Assembly (NCBI GenBank): GCA_002307115.1
Contig: DBTP01000059.1
Location: 1 to 13,293 of the forward strand
Origin: Fibrobacter sp. UBA1313
GTDB taxonomy: Bacteria; Fibrobacterota; Fibrobacteria; Fibrobacterales; Fibrobacteraceae
DNA: 13,293 nt
Reading direction: 5' to 3'
Below the pieces are notes generated by a model. It made no database searches. It was not told the DNA's origin and saw nothing but the letters and a program-made list of their open reading frames with translations. Of this stretch, positions 1 to 9,100 are shown piece by piece. The translations under genes were made by a program, and so were the position numbers. Position 1 is the first letter of the stretch, and each line of letters starts with the position of its first letter.

Positions 1-1280
1 AGCAATGTAATGCATTCCTGCACAATTTCCTTAAGATCGACTTGATCATCGCCCGGTTTGACACCTTTGGATTCATCCAGTTCCGAGAGCTTGATAATAT
101 CATTGGTCAAAGCCAAAAGGCGGTTTGCTTCTTTGTGTATCTTCCCTGCAAATTCAGGGATGTCACTCGGTTTCACCATCTGATTTTCAATCATTTCCGC
201 ATAACCCGAAATGGAAGTCAGTGGCGTTTTGAGTTCATGAGAGGCATTGGCGGTGAATTCTTCCTTAATTTGTACCAAATTCTTTTTATCGGTGATATCA
301 AAAATAAGGCAGATGATGCCCGATAGTTCTTCTCCCATCAGAACAGGATTCACAATTATTTGGAACAAACGACCCTCTAGGCTCATCTCGCCTTCATGCC
401 GTTTGCCTTCAAAAGCAATTTCAATGGCGTGATTCAATGGAATATTTCTCGAAAAATAGAGGATATTTTTGAACTCCACTTTTTCTTCTACATGCAAGTA
501 CTGCTTGGCAACTTCATTTATCATCAACACATTTTTCCGTTGATCCAGTAAAATAAAACCTTCCGGCATATTCTGCATCAGAATGGCGAGTTTACTCCGT
601 TCGCGTTCTAATCGACGCATCTGTTTCTGAATATTCTCCTGCTGGGCACGAATTTTGTGCACAAAGGGAACCAATTCTTTATAGACTATCGTTTTTTCAC
701 CGGCAAAATCCACAGAATCAATATTCTCAGCCATCGCCTGAATGGGCTTCAAAAAGTTTTTAGAAAGCAGACGCGCCACGAAAATAGAGACAATTAATAT
801 CCCTATCAAAAGAAGTGCCAAATAAGGATACACATCTGAAAATACGGATACAGCACTGCTTTTGCGAATGCCCAGCCGCATGATATTTCCGTCAGGAAGG
901 AGTTTCGCGTAATAGTAAATATCTGTCGACAAAGTCATAGAGGGACGAAAACTTTCACCAGTCCCTGTTTTCAATGCCTGAACGACTTCCGGGCGAGTCA
1001 AATGGTTTTCCATGTGATTCGCATCCGCGTCACTTTCTACGAGAACCACGCCTTCCGAAGAAATAAGCGTGATACGCAAAGTGTGCGAGGCAAATCGTCT
1101 GAGTTCACTTTTGTCGACAAGGTACGGATAAATTTTAGCAACTAAAGAGGCTTCTTCTTTTAAATCAATTTGTGTTTGTTTTTCAACACTACTTCTAAAG
1201 GCTCCCGCCGTTACCACCATCGCGATAATGGCGGAAAGGAGCCCTATATAAAAAAGGTTAAAACTGATTCTTTCTTTCAC
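1..1280 (-). CDS. phoR: Phosphate-regulon sensor histidine kinase PhoR (3' end missing)
   Basis: Membrane sensor kinase that would autophosphorylate and pass phosphate to the PhoB-type regulator encoded just upstream. I translated 426 codons from a GTG at 1280. There is a membrane segment near residues 7-27 and an extracytoplasmic domain of about 120 residues. A second membrane segment (about 150-170) is followed by a short HAMP-like linker, a PAS-like domain (about 227-335) and a HisKA dimerisation helix with the motif NASHELKTPLTS. H348 is the predicted phosphorylation site. The frame stays open to base 1, so the ATPase domain lies outside the window. The GTG start is chosen because the preceding gene ends 3 bases earlier and an AGGGGA Shine-Dalgarno sits 7 bases upstream, inside the last codons of that gene. 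The domain order is that of PhoR/PnpS-type kinases. The phosphate role rests on the operon context. Confidence 0.93.
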   Translation of the reverse strand, partial: MKERISFNLFYIGLLSAIIAMVVTAGAFRSSVEKQTQIDLKEEASLVAKIYPYLVDKSELRRFASHTLRITLISSEGVVLVESDADANHMENHLTRPEVVQALKTGTGESFRPSMTLSTDIYYYAKLLPDGNIMRLGIRKSSAVSVFSDVYPYLALLLIGILIVSIFVARLLSKNFLKPIQAMAENIDSVDFAGEKTIVYKELVPFVHKIRAQQENIQKQMRRLERERSKLAILMQNMPEGFILLDQRKNVLMINEVAKQYLHVEEKVEFKNILYFSRNIPLNHAIEIAFEGKRHEGEMSLEGRLFQIIVNPVLMGEELSGIICLIFDITDKKNLVQIKEEFTANASHELKTPLTSISGYAEMIENQMVKPSDIPEFAGKIHKEANRLLALTNDIIKLSELDESKGVKPGDDQVDLKEIVQECITL

Positions 1281-1283
1281 AAC

Positions 1284-1961
1284 TTAATCCCCTACTTTGT
1301 AACCGACGTTACGAATCGTTTTAATATACTGGCCACTTTCACCCAATTTTTGGCGCAATGTTTTCACATGCATGTCAATCGTTCGGGATTCGACTAAATA
1401 ATCTCCGCCGCCCCAAACGTGATCCATAATCTGCTCCCGGGAAAATACCCGGTTGGGAGAAGCACACAAGAGTTTGAGAAGCTCATATTCCTTAAACGTC
1501 AATTCACAAGGTTTTTCTTCTACCGTGACGAGATGCTTGGAATCATCGATTTCAATTTTTTGCCAACGGATAAAGTTATTTGTTTCTTCAAGCTTGGGGG
1601 CACTACGGCGGAGGAGCGCTTTGGTTCTCGCTAAAAATTCCATGATCCCGAAAGGTTTTGTTAAATAGTCATCGGCACCGGCATCAAGCCCCTTGACTTT
1701 ATCCAATTCCGAAGTGCGCGCAGTCACCATCATCACAGGAATATTTTTAGTTTTAGGTAAAGAGTGCAGACGTTTCAAAATGGTGAGACCATCGCTATTG
1801 GGAAGCATAATGTCCAAGATTACAAGATCAGGAATATCCGTTTCCAGAGCCTTGAAAAAAGGAATCCCTTCCGAAAAGGCCACGACTTGAAAGCCTGCGC
1901 TTTGCAAGGCGTAAGTTTCCATTTCACGGATTTCTCTATCATCTTCCACAATATAAATCAT
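1284..1961 (-). CDS. phoB: Phosphate-regulon response regulator PhoB/PhoP (OmpR family)
   Basis: DNA-binding response regulator of 225 residues, the usual family length. The receiver domain (about 1-115) has the acidic pair D7/D8, the predicted phosphorylated D50 in LVILDIMLPNSDG, T80 and K102 in the TKPF motif. The C-terminal winged helix (about 128-223) carries the family signatures LTFKEYELLKLL and the ending TIRNVGYKV. The start ATG lies one base after the phoU stop, with AAGGA 8 bases upstream inside phoU. It is encoded directly before phoR and is expected to be its phosphorylation partner. It would bind direct repeats such as those upstream of pstS. OmpR-family assignment is certain. 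The PhoB role follows from co-transcription with pst genes and phoU. Confidence 0.95.
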   Translation of the reverse strand: MIYIVEDDREIREMETYALQSAGFQVVAFSEGIPFFKALETDIPDLVILDIMLPNSDGLTILKRLHSLPKTKNIPVMMVTARTSELDKVKGLDAGADDYLTKPFGIMEFLARTKALLRRSAPKLEETNNFIRWQKIEIDDSKHLVTVEEKPCELTFKEYELLKLLCASPNRVFSREQIMDHVWGGGDYLVESRTIDMHVKTLRQKLGESGQYIKTIRNVGYKVGD

Positions 1962-1962
1962 C

Positions 1963-2646
1963 TTATTTGTCCTTCATATCATCAAAACTCGCGAGGTAAC
2001 CCACCCCATTGCGTATCCCTGTAATAGAAAAAATTACCCATTTTGCCACATTCACCGAATGATCACCAATACGTTCAAAATACTTCGCTATCATGAGTAA
2101 ATCAATAATACATTCTCCATCTTCCAAATTATCCCGAATTTTCGAGATTAAATCCCTGCGCACTTCATTAAAAAGGTTATCCACCACATCATCGTAATCG
2201 CAAACCGAACGGGCGAGAGCCATATCGCGGTTTACAAAAGCATCTACACTTTCGGAAACCATTTTTTTTGTAGCACTTGCCATCCGCGGAATCAGATTCA
2301 AATGATTGGTATCAGCACCTGGAGGAAGCGTCAATACGATCTCTGAAATGTCGGCACATTGATCCCCAATACGTTCTAAATCAGAAACCATTTTGAGCGC
2401 GGCAGAAATTAAGCGGAGGTCTCTTGCCACAGGCTGCTGACTTAAAAGCAACTTTAAGCAAAGGCTTTCAATTTCTTTCATTTTCTGATCTATATCTTTG
2501 TCAAAGTCAATATTCTTTTGCGCCAAATCAATACTCTGGTGTAACAAGGCATCAACCGCATTGCTCATGGCTTGCTCAACTAAAGCACCCATTTCAATAA
2601 TTTCATTGTTCAGCGTTTCCAGCTGTATGTCAAAACGTGTTCTCAT
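1963..2646 (-). CDS. phoU: Phosphate signalling protein PhoU
   Basis: Cytoplasmic, all-helical regulator of 227 residues that links the Pst transporter to PhoR and keeps the regulon off when phosphate is plentiful (family knowledge). The sequence shows the two-fold internal repeat typical of PhoU. The metal-binding helices appear as SDLERIGDQCADI in the first half and KYFERIGDHSVNVAKW in the second. The N-terminal MRTRFDIQLETLNNEIIEMG is a standard PhoU opening. The start ATG overlaps the pstB stop by one base (TAATG), with GGGAGG 8 bases upstream inside pstB, which suggests translational coupling. It stands between the transporter genes and the two-component genes, matching its bridging role. 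No missing motif or frameshift was seen. Confidence 0.96.
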   Translation of the reverse strand: MRTRFDIQLETLNNEIIEMGALVEQAMSNAVDALLHQSIDLAQKNIDFDKDIDQKMKEIESLCLKLLLSQQPVARDLRLISAALKMVSDLERIGDQCADISEIVLTLPPGADTNHLNLIPRMASATKKMVSESVDAFVNRDMALARSVCDYDDVVDNLFNEVRRDLISKIRDNLEDGECIIDLLMIAKYFERIGDHSVNVAKWVIFSITGIRNGVGYLASFDDMKDK

Positions 2647-3395
2647 TATCCAAACCTCCCGGTAATGTAATCTTCTGTCCTCTTATCGTGAGGCATTGAA
2701 AATAGGCTATCTGTTTCACCGCTTTCGATAATTTCTCCCAAGAGGAAGAATGCGGTTTTGTCAGAGACTCGGGTTGCTTGCTGCATATTATGAGTCACCA
2801 TGACAATTGTATAATTTTTTTTGAGTTCCAAAACAAGGTCTTCAATTTTCGCTGTGGAAATAGGATCCAAGGCGCTGGTGGGTTCGTCCATGAGCAAAAC
2901 TTCTGGTTGCACGGCAAGCGCTCTCGCAATGCAAAGACGCTGTTGCTGGCCCCCGGAAAGCCCCAACGCGCTTTTTTTGAGACGATCCTTGAGTTCTTCC
3001 CAAATGGCCGCATTTTTCAAAGAAGTCTCTACGATTTCATCCAGAGCGACTTTGGAGCGAACGCCGTGTGTGCGCGGCCCGAAAGCCACATTATCATAAA
3101 CACTCATGGGGAACGGATTCGGTTTTTGAAACACCATGCCCACCCGCTTCCGAAGTTCATTGACATCAATGTCCCCATAAATGCGTTGCCCATCCAATGT
3201 GAGTTCCCCGGTAATGCGACATCCTTCCACAAGATCATTCATGCGGTTGAGCGACTTTAAAAGCGTCGACTTTCCACAACCCGAAGGTCCGATAAAAGCG
3301 ATAATTTTATTGCTTTCCACGCGCAAATTGACTTTTTTGAGGGCTTGAAAATTGCCGTAAAATAAATCCACATCTTTTACAATTATTTTGTCCAT
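2646..3395 (-). CDS. pstB: Phosphate ABC transporter ATP-binding protein PstB
   Basis: ATPase that drives phosphate import through PstCA. All nucleotide-binding motifs are intact. Numbered from an alternative ATG at 3401, they are Walker A GPSGCGKST (38-46), Q-loop Q92 in the Pst-typical VFQKPNPFPMSVYDNV, signature LSGGQQQR (148-155), Walker B VLLMDEP (168-174) and H204. KPNPFPMSVYDN is characteristic of PstB rather than other ABC ATPases. I place the start at the ATG at 3395 because AGGA (3406-3403) is 7 bases before it but only 1 base before the ATG at 3401. From 3395 the protein has 249 residues, a normal length. The gene begins 2 bases after the pstA stop and ends overlapping the phoU start. 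Confidence 0.96.
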   Translation of the reverse strand: MDKIIVKDVDLFYGNFQALKKVNLRVESNKIIAFIGPSGCGKSTLLKSLNRMNDLVEGCRITGELTLDGQRIYGDIDVNELRKRVGMVFQKPNPFPMSVYDNVAFGPRTHGVRSKVALDEIVETSLKNAAIWEELKDRLKKSALGLSGGQQQRLCIARALAVQPEVLLMDEPTSALDPISTAKIEDLVLELKKNYTIVMVTHNMQQATRVSDKTAFFLLGEIIESGETDSLFSMPHDKRTEDYITGRFG

Positions 3396-3397
3396 AA

Positions 3398-4279
3398 TCA
3401 TTTCCTAGTAATCTTTGACGCCATCTTTGTCGAAAACCAATTAATAAAAAGAACCATCAAAAGAAGCATCACGGCTGTGGCATAAGCCTGATCGGTGTGG
3501 AGTCCTTCTCTGGAAAGCGCGTACATGTGCACGGAAAGCGAACGGCCTGAAGAAAAAATACCTTTCGGGAATTCAGCCACAGTCCCTGCGGTGTAAACGA
3601 GTGCCGCGGTTTCCCCCACCACACGCCCCACCGAAAGAATAATACCCGCAAGAATTCCAGGAACCGCCGCAGGAAGCACAATGCAACTTACGGTCCGCAG
3701 TTTGCCCGCACCCAAACCAAAACTCCCCTCGCGGTAAATATCCGGCACCGATTTCAGAGCCTCTTCTGTTGTACGCATAATCAAAGGAAGAATCATAATC
3801 GCCACGGTGAAAATACCTGCGAGAAGCGAATAGCCAAAGTGAAGCGCCGTCACAAAAAAGAGCATCCCGAATAAACCAAAAACGATTGAGGGAATTCCTG
3901 AAAGCGTTTCTGAAGTCACTCGCACAATAGAAACCAGCTTATTTCCCCGCTTGGCGTATTCTACAAGATAAATGGCGGCAAAAATTCCTAGCGGAGCCGC
4001 CAACAAGAGGGCTCCTATGACAAGAATCAGCGTATTGACTATCGCAGGCATAAAGGAGACATTCTCAGAAGTGTAATTCCATGAAAAAATATCCGGTGTC
4101 ACATAGGGAATCCCTTTGATAAGAATATAACCTACAAGAAACGTCATCGTCAGAATGGTTATGGATGTGGCAAAGAGCACCAAAATGAAAAGCAACAGCG
4201 AAAAGGGATTTCGCTTATAGGAAGCCCACTTCTGTTTCCAGGTATTTTCATTGATACTTTGAAGCCTATTTTGTTTCAT
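3398..4279 (-). CDS. pstA: Phosphate ABC transporter permease PstA
   Basis: One of the two membrane subunits that form the phosphate channel, 293 residues. A basic N-terminal segment precedes a long hydrophobic helix (about 27-53). An extracytoplasmic stretch with NYTSENVSFMPAI follows, then a binding-protein-dependent transport core from about residue 78. The EAA coupling loop that contacts PstB is visible as EEALKSVPDIYREGSFGLGAGK (about 172-193; the two glycines mark the turn). GRVVGETAAL (218-227) is a strongly conserved PstA/PstC motif. The start ATG overlaps the pstC stop by 4 bases (ATGA), so the two permeases are probably made in coupled fashion. Assignment as PstA rather than PstC rests on the shorter extracytoplasmic loop, gene order and sequence style. 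Confidence 0.95.
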   Translation of the reverse strand: MKQNRLQSINENTWKQKWASYKRNPFSLLLFILVLFATSITILTMTFLVGYILIKGIPYVTPDIFSWNYTSENVSFMPAIVNTLILVIGALLLAAPLGIFAAIYLVEYAKRGNKLVSIVRVTSETLSGIPSIVFGLFGMLFFVTALHFGYSLLAGIFTVAIMILPLIMRTTEEALKSVPDIYREGSFGLGAGKLRTVSCIVLPAAVPGILAGIILSVGRVVGETAALVYTAGTVAEFPKGIFSSGRSLSVHMYALSREGLHTDQAYATAVMLLLMVLFINWFSTKMASKITRK

Positions 4280-5145
4280 CTTGCCTGTCTCCGCTTGAGA
4301 AGAGAAAACAAAAGATTGATCATAAGAATAAATACGAAAAGCACAACCCCAGTAGCAATTAACGCTTCTCTGTGAAGATCCGCGGCATAACCCATTTCGA
4401 GGACGATATTCGCGGTCAGCGTCCGTATGCCCCCCAAAACGCCCGTGGGCATTCGCGCCTGGTTTCCTGCCACGAGAATCACCGCCATGGTTTCCCCAAT
4501 CGCTCTTCCGATGCCGAGAACCACGCCTGCCATAATTCCTGACGTTGCTGCAGGAAGTACCGCGAAAAAAACACCGCGTTCATGAGTCGCCCCCAAAGCG
4601 AGAGCTCCCTCATAATAATTTTCAGGAACCGCCCGTATCGCAGATTCCGCGACGCCGATGATGGTAGGGAGAATCATAATGCCGAGAAGCACGGATGCCG
4701 TGAGAATACTACTCCCGGAGCCTCCGAAATAGGTTCTCACAAAAGGAACCATCACCACAATTCCAAAAAAGCCGTACACCACCGAAGGAATTCCTGCCAA
4801 GATGTCCACCGCAGGTTTCAGCACGCGGTGAATGCGTTCAGGACAAAATTTCGCAAGGAAAATAGCCGTGAAAAGTCCAATGGAAACACCGATGATAATA
4901 GCTCCTGCAGTGACATACAAACTTCCCAAGATCATCGGGAAAATGCCAAAACTCGCAGGAGTATCCGTCGGTGCCCATTCCGTACCCAGCAAAAAATTGA
5001 ACACGCCAATTTTTGCCATGCCGGGAATGCCGTTCACAAACAAAAAGAGACAAATCAAAAAGACAGATAGAATAGAAGTAAGGGCGGCTATTAAGAAGAC
5101 GCCCTCCATGATTCTCTCTTTCCAAAGTTTTGCAACCTTACTCAA
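4276..5145 (-). CDS. pstC: Phosphate ABC transporter permease PstC
   Basis: Partner permease of PstA. Features typical of PstC are KERIMEGVFLIAALTSILSV at the first membrane helix, FLLGTEWAPTDTPASFGIFP after it, the EAA loop ESAIRAVPENYYEGALALGA and GRAIGETMAVI. The start is uncertain. I prefer TTG at 5145: GGGAGG (5157-5152) is 6 bases upstream, and the protein (289 residues) then opens with the short basic segment usual before helix 1. An ATG at 5187 has a moderate AGGTG close by but would add an atypical Cys/Trp-containing segment and a 50-base overlap with pstS. An ATG at 5109 would remove the basic segment. With the TTG start the gene overlaps the last 8 bases of pstS. The 3' end overlaps pstA by 4 bases. 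Gene identity is secure; only the N-terminus is in doubt. Confidence 0.93.
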   Translation of the reverse strand: MSKVAKLWKERIMEGVFLIAALTSILSVFLICLFLFVNGIPGMAKIGVFNFLLGTEWAPTDTPASFGIFPMILGSLYVTAGAIIIGVSIGLFTAIFLAKFCPERIHRVLKPAVDILAGIPSVVYGFFGIVVMVPFVRTYFGGSGSSILTASVLLGIMILPTIIGVAESAIRAVPENYYEGALALGATHERGVFFAVLPAATSGIMAGVVLGIGRAIGETMAVILVAGNQARMPTGVLGGIRTLTANIVLEMGYAADLHREALIATGVVLFVFILMINLLFSLLKRRQAR

Positions 5146-6004
5146 CGACCGCCTCCCAACTGCGGATTGCTCCCATGTACACCTCACGAAGGGTAGCCAT
5201 GGTTATGTTTTTCAAAGGGTTTTTGTTGTTCACAACGATCGCGATACCATCTCTTGCAATCACAATGGCGCGCAAGTCGGTGGCTTCGCTTTCCTTGAGT
5301 TCACGAGAAGCCATACCGATATCGCAAGTGCCCTCTTTTGCAGCGACCATACCCGCAGAGGAATCATTGGTTTGGATTTCGATTTCCACATTTGGATTAA
5401 GGGCAAGATAAGCTTCTTTCAATTTTTCCATCACCGGGGATACCGAAGAGGAACCCGCGATCACAATCTTGCCAGAAAGTTTGGTAGGCTCATAAGTGTT
5501 GCCCTGAACCACAGAGACATAGCCATTCTCTTCCACCACTTTTTGACCCGCATCACTTAAAATAAAGTTAATGAAATCCTGAGAAAGTGGGCTCACGCTA
5601 TCCTTGACCGCAATATTGAAAGGACGCGCGATAGGATAAGTGGCATCTTTGACCGTAGCAGCACTGGGTGTCACTCCATTCACGGAGATCGCCTTCACCG
5701 AAGCATTCAGAGAACCGAGAGAGATATAACCAATGGCGTATTCATTGCCACCGACGTTACTCATCACCGCCTGAGTCCCATCAATCGTCAAGGCCTCTTT
5801 CGTAGTATTGTCTGTTTTCTTGCCATCGACTTTTACGAGAATCCCCGTGAGTTCGACGAAAGCTCCCCGAGTTCCAGAACCAGCTTCGCGGGTCACCACC
5901 GAAATTTCGCGCTTTTTATCAAAGGCGAGAGGCTCATTGCACCCGATCATTCCTATCATTATAGCACAGGCGACGGGGAACGCAATTAATATATTCTTTG
6001 TCAT
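5138..6004 (-). CDS. pstS: Phosphate-binding lipoprotein PstS, circularly permuted form
   Basis: High-affinity phosphate-binding protein feeding PstCAB, 288 residues. The N-terminus is a lipoprotein signal (MTKN, hydrophobic stretch, then GMIGC with lipidated C22), so it should be membrane-anchored. The start ATG at 6004 has AAGGAG 6 bases upstream; an in-frame ATG at 6040 lacks a comparable site. The domain order is unusual. The segment with GSGTRGAF (about 42-49), which in E. coli-type PstS lies in the second half, comes first. AGSSSVSP (183-190), NDSSAGM, GTCDIGMASREL and the NPLKNITMATLREVYMGAIRSW stretch (split here as NPLKNITM and LREVYMGAIRSW), which normally come first, form the C-terminus. 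All parts of the fold are present, so this is a permutation and not a truncation. I recall similar order in PstS entries from Clostridia, but cannot check it here. Confidence 0.92.
   Translation of the reverse strand: MTKNILIAFPVACAIMIGMIGCNEPLAFDKKREISVVTREAGSGTRGAFVELTGILVKVDGKKTDNTTKEALTIDGTQAVMSNVGGNEYAIGYISLGSLNASVKAISVNGVTPSAATVKDATYPIARPFNIAVKDSVSPLSQDFINFILSDAGQKVVEENGYVSVVQGNTYEPTKLSGKIVIAGSSSVSPVMEKLKEAYLALNPNVEIEIQTNDSSAGMVAAKEGTCDIGMASRELKESEATDLRAIVIARDGIAIVVNNKNPLKNITMATLREVYMGAIRSWEAVVE
5152..5157 (-). promoter_or_regulatory. Shine-Dalgarno supporting a TTG start for pstC
   Basis: GGGAGG inside the last codons of pstS lies 6 bases before TTG at 5145. It is the strongest ribosome-binding match near the candidate pstC starts. 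Confidence 0.55.
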
Positions 6005-6010
6005 AAAAGA

Positions 6011-6016
6011 CTCCTT
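6011..6016 (-). promoter_or_regulatory. Shine-Dalgarno of pstS, fixes the start at 6004
   Basis: AAGGAG lies 6 bases before the ATG at 6004. It rules in favour of this start over the in-frame ATG at 6040, which would add 12 residues (MKQKHTTQKESF) before the lipoprotein signal and may lie upstream of the transcript start. Confidence 0.8.
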
Positions 6017-6060
6017 TTGGGTTGTGTGTTTTTGTTTCATAACCCCAATGTAGAGTCCCT

Positions 6061-6111
6061 ATGTAAAAGCCCCCCGAAGCCCATGTAAAATCGAAGTAAA
6101 GGATTTTTAAA
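6061..6111 (-). promoter_or_regulatory. Probable Pho box (direct repeats in 11-bp phase) upstream of pstS
   Basis: On the minus strand, TTTACTT (6100-6094), a 4-base spacer CGAT, and TTTACAT (6089-6083) form two 7-base direct repeats with an 11-base period. This is the layout bound by PhoB-family dimers. An exact third copy of TTTACAT lies at 6067-6061, 22 bases (two periods) further on, and a weaker TTTAAAA lies one period upstream at 6111-6105. Likely -10 elements are TACATT (6052-6047) or TATGAA (6041-6036); I cannot decide between them. Position, spacing and the neighbouring phoB gene support a PhoB/PhoP binding site. The consensus for this organism is unknown. Confidence 0.65.
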
Positions 6112-6125
6112 AGCAGAAAACGGCG

Positions 6126-9100
6126 TTATTCTTCGATTTGGGCCAATTTTTTTGCCAATTTCTTGGCTTCAGTAAAATCAGCTTTACCACTGCCGAGTTT
6201 GGGGACCGTTTCCACATTAAAAGCGAGCCCCGGCATCATGAGCGGAGGAATACCGGATTTGCGGAGTTCACGGAGCACCGCATCGGGTTCCATTTCGCCA
6301 TGATACAGTAAAACCACGCATTCGCCTTTCACTTTATCAGGAATCGCAGTCACCAGATAATCGGCCCCTTGGAGCACTTTGGATTCATTGATCCGAATTT
6401 CCACGGCTCCTAAAGAAATCATTTCGCCCCCCATTTTGGCAAAGCGGCTGTAGCGATCCACAATGGTGAGGAATCCGTCTTCATCGAGATAACCTTTGTC
6501 GCCCGTGCGATACCAGCGCTTGCCATCCATTTCCACAATGGCTTCGGCAGTGCGCATGGGGTCTTTTAAGTAGCCTTTCATCACTTGGCAACCGCCAATG
6601 AGAATCATCCCCTCCGTACCGATAGGAAGTTCCACATTCGTCTCAGGGTCCACCACCCGGAATCGCGTCCCGGGAATCGCCATCCCGACCGTTCCAGGTT
6701 TGTTATTCACCTGCATGGTCATAAAGTCATCCAGCAGCACATTGGGCGTATTCACCGAAGCCACAGGCGTTGTCTCCGTACAGCCATAGCCCTCAAATAC
6801 TTCTTTACCGAACTTGAGCCGGAACGCTTCCTGCATCTCGGGACGCAATTTTTCCGCTCCCGCGATAATCAAACGCATGTGATCGAATACCATGGGGTGT
6901 ACCAGACGATTCACGGTAAAAGCACGAAGGAAGGTGGGCGTTCCCACGAGAACCGTCGTTTTGAACTCGGCACACACGCGCGCCATGGTTTTCACATCCG
7001 TAGGGTCCGCGACGGTCACAATCGGGCACCCCTCCATTAAATTAATGAGGATCGTGACTGTGAGCCCAAAGGAATGGAACAACGGAAGCTCCGCGAGCAT
7101 CACATCGCCTGGGGTCACATTCAAAATGCAAGACATCTGCTGAATGTTCCCAATCATGTTCTTGTGAGTGAGCATAATTCCTTTCGGAAGGCCCTCGGAA
7201 CCGGAACTAAACATAATAGCCGCCGTATCCGATAGTTTCACATGTTTGAAGTAACAAATTTCCAAAAGGAAGGACGGTAAAAGAACGCCTGCAAGCAAAT
7301 GGCCTAGCATCACAGGCGTAGGGATAGAAGATTTAATGTCTTCTGCAAAAAGAATTTCACATTGGGAAGAAAGCGGAAAATAATCTACGCCCTTCATTTT
7401 CAATTTTTCAAGGAATAAACGACTGGTCACTAAAGTTTTTATTTCGGCTTTTTCAATGCAGAGTGCGACAATACTTGGCGAAGAAGTGTAATTCAAATTG
7501 ACGTTCGTTTTCCCCAGAATCCAGAGTGCCAAATTGGAAATGACACCCGCAGGACTCGGCGGGAGTAGAATGCCCACATTTTTTTGCCCATGCGTTTTCT
7601 TTTTGAGAGCCTTGCTGAAGGCGAGAGAGGCTGCAATCAGTTTATAACCGGAAACATGAGCTCCATCGGGGCTATAAATCGCAGGGCCCGAGCGCACCAG
7701 TTTTTTACAGGCGCGTAACCAGGAAGACGCGAGCGGACGGTAATAGGAAATAGAATTTGTCCAAGCATCAATGGAAATTTCCCGAACCATATTGCGAATC
7801 GTATTCGCAGGAGTCGTGGCAGGTAACGATTCCCCGAAAGCGACCGTAATAATATGCGTGGAAGCGGGTCCAAACATGTTGGCGGCACTCATATGACTAT
7901 GACGACTCCCCCACAATCCCTGAATATAAAAAGGGATAACCACAGTCTCAGTGTCTTTCACGGCAGAAGAAAAATCAAAAACAAAAGGCCCCACATGCGG
8001 TGACTTGGAAACTTCCCCTTCCGGGAAAATAGCGACCGCTTCTCCATTCAAAAGGGCTTCACGAATGGTTTGCATCGCCGCTTCCGGATCTTTGCGATCA
8101 ATGCGGATCATTCCAAGCCGTTTCAAAACCCAGCGCAAATACCAGCGTTCAAAATGATCCTTATTGGAGGCAATGCGGAGGGGCCGTGGACTGGACATCT
8201 GAAGCACCGCCCAGTCAATGAAACTATGATGGTTCCCTACCAAAAGAATGGGGCCCTCATCCGGAATGTTCTGAACGCCAATCGCCTTTAGTTTATAACC
8301 GCTAAAGAATGTGCGCAACAGAGAACGCAGCAACGCCTGAGGCATTTTTCGAAGCGCCCAGGCAAAACCCACAAAAGAAATAACCGCAAGCCCGAGAAAT
8401 AATCTTTGGGTGGTCAAAGGAGTATAATTCAAAAGCAAAACATGGATAATAAGGAATACAATCAGCACCAATGTTTGGATCGCATTACTCACTGCAAGTA
8501 CCCGCCCCGCATTCGTGGGCTTCGTATAAAACTGCAAAAGTGATTGCAACGCCACCACAAAAAGCCCGCCGAAAAAGCCCACCAGCCCGAATAAAACCGC
8601 GAGAATAAAAGGCGATTCGGCAAAAGCGATGAGAAACATGCTCGCCGAGGCTCCCAACGCCCCCATGGGCACAAGACCTGTTTCAATAAAATCACGGGAA
8701 GCGCGAGCGGCGACAATGGAACCTACCACAAGTCCCCCAAAGGCGACACCAATACTCTGCTGAAGAATGGTTAAAATCTCCGTCCCAGAAGTATCTTGGA
8801 AAACTAACACAAATACCTGCGCCATTCCCCAGAAAAGTGAAAGACCAATAATACAGGCGCGCACCACGGGATTTGTCCAGGTGGATCGGAAAGTCTGCTT
8901 CACAGAACGCATTTTTATGCGGCGATCTTCACTGCCCACGGTGGGAATCAAAAAAGAACTCACCAAACCCAATAGGCTGATGCCGACCAAAATCCAAGGC
9001 AAAGCAAGTGACGTAAACAATAAATCCATTAAAGGAGGCATTTCATCAAATGCAGAGCGAACGATCGAGAATCCAGCAATCATCGCCCAAGAAGATGCCA

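Noticed and set aside
2778..3260. Plus-strand open frame of 160 codons inside pstB
   Set aside because: It is antisense to conserved PstB motifs and has no protein-like signature of its own.
4582..5560. Long open frames on the plus strand across pstC and pstS
   Set aside because: They are antisense to two clearly recognised genes, have low-complexity basic composition and no recognisable domain.
5138..6004. PstS as a truncated or degraded gene because the canonical N-terminal GSSSV segment is not at the start
   Set aside because: That segment is present at the C-terminus and every expected part occurs once, so the protein is rearranged and complete.
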